The notes under the pieces were generated by a model. It was not told where the DNA came from, ran no database searches, and saw only the letters and a list, made by a program, of their open reading frames with translations. A DNA stretch of 43,460 nt from Bacteroidota bacterium (lineage in GTDB: Bacteria; Bacteroidota; Bacteroidia; Chitinophagales; Chitinophagaceae). The translations under genes were made by a program, and so were the position numbers. The DNA lies in the NCBI GenBank assembly GCA_030706685.1, contig JAUZOA010000040.1:1-43460 (forward strand). Direction: 5' to 3'. Shown here piece by piece: positions 40,037-43,460 of this stretch. Position 1 is the stretch's first letter, and every line of letters starts with the position of its first letter.

Positions 40037-40912
40037 ATGCTGAAGTCAATGACTGGTTTTGGGAGATGCGAGAAGAATGTAGGGGATAAAACTTTCCTGG
40101 TTGATATAAAGTCGCTCAATGGCAAACAATTTGAATTATCATTAAAGCTCCCTTCCATTCTCAAACCATTCGAATTTGATATTCGCCGTATGCTTTCAGA
40201 GAAATTGGCGAGGGGAAGCGTGGATTGCATGATCAGTTTAAAGGATACCGGCAATGCCAAACCCGTTACGATCAACACGGACCTGGCAAGGGCTTATTAT
40301 AAGCCACTCGCTGAATTATCGGCTGCCTTAAACCTTGACCCTTCACATATACTGAGCACCCTGGTAAAGCTGCCCGAAGTAATTACCCCAAGCAGCGAAA
40401 CTCTTACCGATGCCGATTGGAAGGATTTTCAGAAAGTTTTATTGGCGGCCATGGAAGACCTGAATCTCCACCGCCTCGATGAAGGCAGGTCGCTGGAAGA
40501 AGACCTTATTCTTCGTATACAAAACATATCAAAGCAACAGGAGGAAATAATCAAACTGGAACCTTTACGCCAGCAAAAGATCAGGGAAGGTATTACCCGC
40601 TTGCTGGAGGAAAACGTAGGAAAAGAGAATTATGATGCCAACCGGCTTGAACAGGAGCTTATTTATTATATAGAGAAAATTGATATCAGCGAAGAGCAAG
40701 TGAGGCTGAAAAACCATTGTGAATATTTTATATCCATACTTCGGGAGACAGAAGAATCCAAGGGGAAAAAACTCTCTTTTATCCTGCAGGAAATAGGCCG
40801 TGAAATAAATACTACCGGTTCAAAAGCGTATGATTCGACTATCCAGAAATGCGTAGTACTGATGAAGGATGAACTGGAAAAGGCCAAAGAGCAGGTGTTG
40901 AACGTACTCTAA
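40037..40912 (+). CDS. yicC: YicC-family endoribonuclease/stress protein
   Basis: 291 residues. YicC-like N-terminal domain (MLKSMTGFGRCEKN, then VDIKSLNGKQFELSLKLPS) and the C-terminal DUF1732 helices ending TVNTTGSKA-type GREINTTGSKAYDSTIQKCVVLMKDELEKAKEQVLNVL. The family is reported to act as an endoribonuclease affecting small RNA decay. ATG at 40037 is the family start. gmk, its usual neighbour, is not here; gldH follows after a repeat-containing 84-nt gap. Confidence 0.93.
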   Translation: MLKSMTGFGRCEKNVGDKTFLVDIKSLNGKQFELSLKLPSILKPFEFDIRRMLSEKLARGSVDCMISLKDTGNAKPVTINTDLARAYYKPLAELSAALNLDPSHILSTLVKLPEVITPSSETLTDADWKDFQKVLLAAMEDLNLHRLDEGRSLEEDLILRIQNISKQQEEIIKLEPLRQQKIREGITRLLEENVGKENYDANRLEQELIYYIEKIDISEEQVRLKNHCEYFISILRETEESKGKKLSFILQEIGREINTTGSKAYDSTIQKCVVLMKDELEKAKEQVLNVL

Positions 40913-40918
40913 GTGGTT

Positions 40919-41050
40919 AGCTGATAGCTATTAGCTGTTAGCCGGCGAAAGTTACCTGCTTCTTAATTACTTTTGAAAAAAAATCCTTTGGAAGCATTGA
41001 AAAAAAACAGGGTTTACCTGCTAATAGCTATCAGCTTACTGCTAATAGCT
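40919..41050. repeat. 17-bp perfect inverted repeat around the gldH start
   Basis: AGCTGATAGCTATTAGC (40919-40935, intergenic) and GCTAATAGCTATCAGCT (41020-41036, inside the gldH signal-peptide codons) are exact reverse complements; a further GCTAATAGCT follows at 41041. The downstream copies encode LLIAISLLLIAS. Confidence 0.9.
40968..40975 (+). promoter_or_regulatory. Bacteroidota -7 box (TACTTTTG) for gldH
   Basis: Perfect TAnnTTTG. It overlaps the in-frame TTG at 40973, which therefore cannot be the start on a transcript from this promoter; the TTG at 40997 is favoured. Confidence 0.5.
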
Positions 41051-41461
41051 TCCTGTACGAACATTGACCTGTATGAAAAAACAGTGCCTGTTCCCGGCCA
41101 GGCATGGAAAAATGATTTCAGGCCTGTATTTCATTTTACGATAAAAGACACTGTCTCCCTTTACCAGCTTTACCTGGTTTTACGGCATAATGAAAAATAT
41201 AACTACAACAATATTTACATTAACCTGTATGTAAAAGCTCCCGGCCGGGATTCTGTAATGAAAATTCAAAAAAGCCTCGTTCTTGCTTCCAATGATAACT
41301 GGAAGGGTACCGGTATTGACGATATTTATGAACACCGGATTGAACTGGGCGAGCCACAAACCCTAAAAGCGGGAGATTACCAATTTACCCTGGAACAGAT
41401 CATGAGAGAAAACCCATTGCAGAATGTGTTGGATGTCGGTCTTCGTGTAGAAAAGAAATAA
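40997..41461 (+). CDS. gldH: GldH-family gliding motility lipoprotein
   Basis: 154 residues from TTG 40997 (MKKNRVYLLIAISLLLIASC), an ideal lipoprotein signal with Cys at position 20; a start at TTG 40973 would add eight residues but lies within the promoter box. The mature part shows GldH-family features: PVFHFTIKDTVSLYQLYLVLRHNEKYNYNNIYINL, WKGTGIDDIYEHRI and the end DVGLRVEK. GldH is needed for gliding and type IX secretion in Flavobacterium; non-gliding Bacteroidota also keep it. The signal peptide is encoded by repeat DNA. The histidine kinase gene follows 4 nt after the stop. Confidence 0.9.
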   Translation: MKKNRVYLLIAISLLLIASCTNIDLYEKTVPVPGQAWKNDFRPVFHFTIKDTVSLYQLYLVLRHNEKYNYNNIYINLYVKAPGRDSVMKIQKSLVLASNDNWKGTGIDDIYEHRIELGEPQTLKAGDYQFTLEQIMRENPLQNVLDVGLRVEKK

Positions 41462-41465
41462 TGAT

Positions 41466-42461
41466 ATGCCAAAAAAAGACGTTCGAAGAAAATTACGCCG
41501 GGTTACGATTCTTTACTGGACGCTCCTTATTTACATTGTAGCTGCATTAGTATGGTGGTTTATTACATTGAAAAGACAAAACAACGAGATGAAAGATCTC
41601 AGAATTGCCCGGTTGAGCGTATCGGTAGACAGTCTCGCTATGCCGGCTATCTATCACATCCACCTCCGGGAGATTTATAAAGAACATGCAAGAAACAACG
41701 CAAAATATTTTGGTGAAGGAAGTATTTTTCTCCTGCTGATTTGTGTGGGGGCAGTATTTGTATATAGCTCGGTTCGCCGGCGATTTTACCTGCAGCAGTT
41801 ACAACAAAATTTTATGATGGCGGTCACCCATGAACTTAAAACACCCATATCGGTGATTAAGCTGAACCTTGAAACGATGCAGAAATACTCGTTCGACGCC
41901 GAAAAGCAAAAGAAAATGATATGGGTAATGCTGAAAGAATCATCAAGACTTAATTTTCTTACCAATAATATTCTTGTCGCATCGGAACTTGAAGGTGGCG
42001 GCTATACCTTTTCCAAGGAAGATCTTGATTTTTCTGACCTGCTGAAAGATTGTGTGCAGGATTTCAGGTCCCGGTTTCCCGGGAGGTTGTTCCAACCGGA
42101 GATACAACAGGGAGTAGATATAAAAGGAGACGCTTTGCTTCTCCAGATGATGATCAATAACCTGCTGGAAAACGCGGTCAAATATTCTCCCAAAGAAACC
42201 CCTGTCTCGGCCATTTTGAAAAAGGAGAACGGCATTATACAGTTGCAGATCATGGATGAAGGCATGGGAATAGACGAAGGGGAAAGGAAAAAAATATTTA
42301 CTAAATTTTACCGTATTGGTAATGAAGTGACCCGCAAAACGCAGGGAACAGGACTTGGTCTTTATCTTTGCAGTAAAATAGCGCACGATCATAATGCGGA
42401 CATTTCAGTGACAAACAATAAACCGCGTGGCAGTAATTTTATCGTCACGTTTAAAATATGA
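41466..42461 (+). CDS. Membrane sensor histidine kinase
   Basis: 331 residues. Two membrane helices (about 13-34 and 85-101) flank a short periplasmic segment of 50 residues. H122 in THELKTPISVIKLNLE is the phosphorylation site; the N box is NNLLENAVKYSP (231-242), G1 is MDEGMGID (263-270), the F box is FTKFYR and G2 is GTGLGLYL (294-301). All catalytic boxes are intact. The stop overlaps the response regulator start by 4 nt (ATGA), so the pair is translationally coupled; the signal is unknown. No HAMP domain between membrane and kinase core. Confidence 0.95.
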   Translation: MPKKDVRRKLRRVTILYWTLLIYIVAALVWWFITLKRQNNEMKDLRIARLSVSVDSLAMPAIYHIHLREIYKEHARNNAKYFGEGSIFLLLICVGAVFVYSSVRRRFYLQQLQQNFMMAVTHELKTPISVIKLNLETMQKYSFDAEKQKKMIWVMLKESSRLNFLTNNILVASELEGGGYTFSKEDLDFSDLLKDCVQDFRSRFPGRLFQPEIQQGVDIKGDALLLQMMINNLLENAVKYSPKETPVSAILKKENGIIQLQIMDEGMGIDEGERKKIFTKFYRIGNEVTRKTQGTGLGLYLCSKIAHDHNADISVTNNKPRGSNFIVTFKI

Positions 42462-43165
42462 GCGAAGGAAAAAAGACATCCATTCTTTTAGTGGAAGATG
42501 AAGAGAACCTGCACGAAGCGCTGAAGCTGAACCTGGAGCTGGAAGGCTATGCTGTCACCTCCGTCTACGACGGCGCGGCGGCGCTTACTGCCGTCAATTC
42601 AGAATATTTTGATCTTATAATTTTAGATGTAATGTTGCCGGAAATGGATGGTATTACCGTTGCCGAAACAGTACGCATCAGCAATAATGAAGTGCCCATT
42701 CTTATTCTCAGTGCCAGGAACAGCAGCGCCGACAGGGTGCTTGGATTGAAGAAAGGAGCCGATGATTATCTTACCAAGCCATTTAACCTCGAAGAACTTT
42801 TGCTGAGGGTTCATAAGCTCATTGATAAAAATAAGAAACTGCAGGACAGGTCTACCTTGGGCAATACTTATTCATTCGGGGATAACCTCATTGATTTCAA
42901 GGCACAGGAAGCCACTACGAAATCGGGGGGCAAGATACAGTTGAGTAAAAAAGAAACCATGCTCCTGCGGTTGCTGATCGAAAATAAGAATGAAGTGGTA
43001 CCAAGAGAAAAGATCCTGCAGGCCGTGTGGGGTTATAACGTATACCCTACTACAAGAACCATTGATAACTTCATTCTCAACTTTCGCAAATACTTTGAAG
43101 AAGATAGCCGCAATCCAAAGTATTTTCATTCAGTAAGAGGCGTAGGGTATAAATATTCGGAGTGA
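42458..43165 (+). CDS. OmpR/PhoB-family response regulator
   Basis: 235 residues. The receiver domain has the acidic pair (E13-D14), phospho-acceptor D57 (ILDVMLP), S85 in place of Thr in LSARNS, and K107 (LTKPF). The C-terminal winged helix (about 140-235) has the recognition pattern EKILQAVWGYNVYPTTRTIDNFILNFRKYFE and ends GVGYKYSE. It is a DNA-binding regulator controlled by the adjoining kinase. Targets are unknown, but the unit position after gldH suggests envelope functions. Confidence 0.96.
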   Translation: MSEGKKTSILLVEDEENLHEALKLNLELEGYAVTSVYDGAAALTAVNSEYFDLIILDVMLPEMDGITVAETVRISNNEVPILILSARNSSADRVLGLKKGADDYLTKPFNLEELLLRVHKLIDKNKKLQDRSTLGNTYSFGDNLIDFKAQEATTKSGGKIQLSKKETMLLRLLIENKNEVVPREKILQAVWGYNVYPTTRTIDNFILNFRKYFEEDSRNPKYFHSVRGVGYKYSE

Positions 43166-43193
43166 TTTTTATAGCGGGTGCGCGGCGATTATA

Positions 43194-43460
43194 TTAAGTA
43201 TTAATTTGTTCCAGCGCAATTTTTGTTTTATCAAGCAGATCCTGTTTATCGTCCGCGAATTCAGCTTTGGTAAATACGGAAGCTTCGCATCGTTGTAAGA
43301 TATCCAATATATTCCGGCATTGATCTTCTCCCAGTTTTTTTTCTTTCATGGCCAGGTACAAATCATGCTTATTCATTTTGCTGCCGGATAATTTCAAACG
43401 GTCGCTAAGATGCTCCCAGATAAGTTTTTGCAGCAAGCTGTAAAACCGCCCGTCTTCAGC
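43194..43460 (-). CDS. C-terminal part of a BatD-like (oxygen tolerance family) protein, cut by the window edge
   Basis: An open frame enters from the right edge on the minus strand and ends at TAA 43194-43196; 88 residues are seen. The sequence FYSLLQKLIWEHLSDRLKLSGSKMNKHDL matches the cytoplasmic C-terminal helical domain of BatD proteins (the family's FY-AL--AL--YLS-KL pattern), then LDILQRCEASVFTKAE fits its ILDxCExARF motif. BatD is an inner-membrane protein of the Bat (aerotolerance) locus. The N-terminal part lies outside the window; the assignment rests on this end only. Confidence 0.6.
   Translation of the reverse strand, partial: AEDGRFYSLLQKLIWEHLSDRLKLSGSKMNKHDLYLAMKEKKLGEDQCRNILDILQRCEASVFTKAEFADDKQDLLDKTKIALEQINT

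Overview
The window reads as chromosomal DNA of a member of the Bacteroidota, most likely Chitinophagaceae or a close relative. The evidence is: gliding-family gene gldH; an SSB with an acidic tail ending LPF; a 31-residue AURKAIP1/COX24-type basic peptide typical of this phylum; a fused GH3/serine-hydrolase protein; PSP1 (RicT-like) next to the clamp-loader subunit; and many Bacteroidota-type promoter boxes (TAnnTTTG) in place of classical -10/-35 boxes. No rRNA, tRNA, CRISPR array, prophage or intact insertion sequence was found. Almost all genes are housekeeping or envelope genes, so most of the window is ordinary.

Layout. 1-5.2 kb: an end of a probable gldE, ssb and mutY on the minus strand, then HU-family protein, a TPR membrane protein, the 31-residue basic peptide and ribonuclease E/G on the plus strand. 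5.3-10.7 kb: YugP-type zinc peptidase (minus), a candidate small RNA, radA-comF, a beta-helix lipoprotein and a secreted glutathione peroxidase. 10.7-11.8 kb: the only clearly accessory-looking stretch, with an 11-bp tandem repeat, three copies of a dispersed repeat, and a lone AT-rich gene bounded by a 30-bp inverted repeat. 11.8-24.5 kb: holB, PSP1, an RHS/YD-repeat protein, a GH3-beta-lactamase fusion, mutL, a PBP4-type DD-carboxypeptidase, a Gfo/Idh/MocA oxidoreductase and an arginase-superfamily protein. 24.6-32 kb: a co-directional run of small secreted protein, PepSY-like protein, beta-propeller protein, TolC-type channel, membrane-fusion lipoprotein and RND permease, which together form a tripartite efflux system. 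32.2-43.5 kb: PAP2 phosphatase, pheS, a hydroxyacyl-CoA dehydrogenase, an NAD-dependent epimerase, a CarboxypepD_reg-like protein, an LpxD-type acyltransferase, yicC, gldH, a two-component pair and the C-terminal end of a BatD-like protein.

The most unusual theme is short palindromic or simple repeats of intergenic type that run into reading frames and supply protein sequence: a 32-residue insertion in the zinc-finger region of holB, linkers of mutL and pheS, signal peptides of gldH and dacB, the last residues of the hydroxyacyl-CoA dehydrogenase and the first residues of the epimerase. The second theme is promoter position. Several -7 boxes lie 4-7 nt from the start codon, suggesting leaderless mRNAs, and others decide the start codon. 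Two candidate short RNAs, 33 kb apart, share a 13-nt stretch of perfect complementarity, each just ahead of a terminator hairpin. I see no clear large novel multi-gene system; the inverted-repeat-bounded cassette and the coding-invading repeats are the best candidates for something undescribed.
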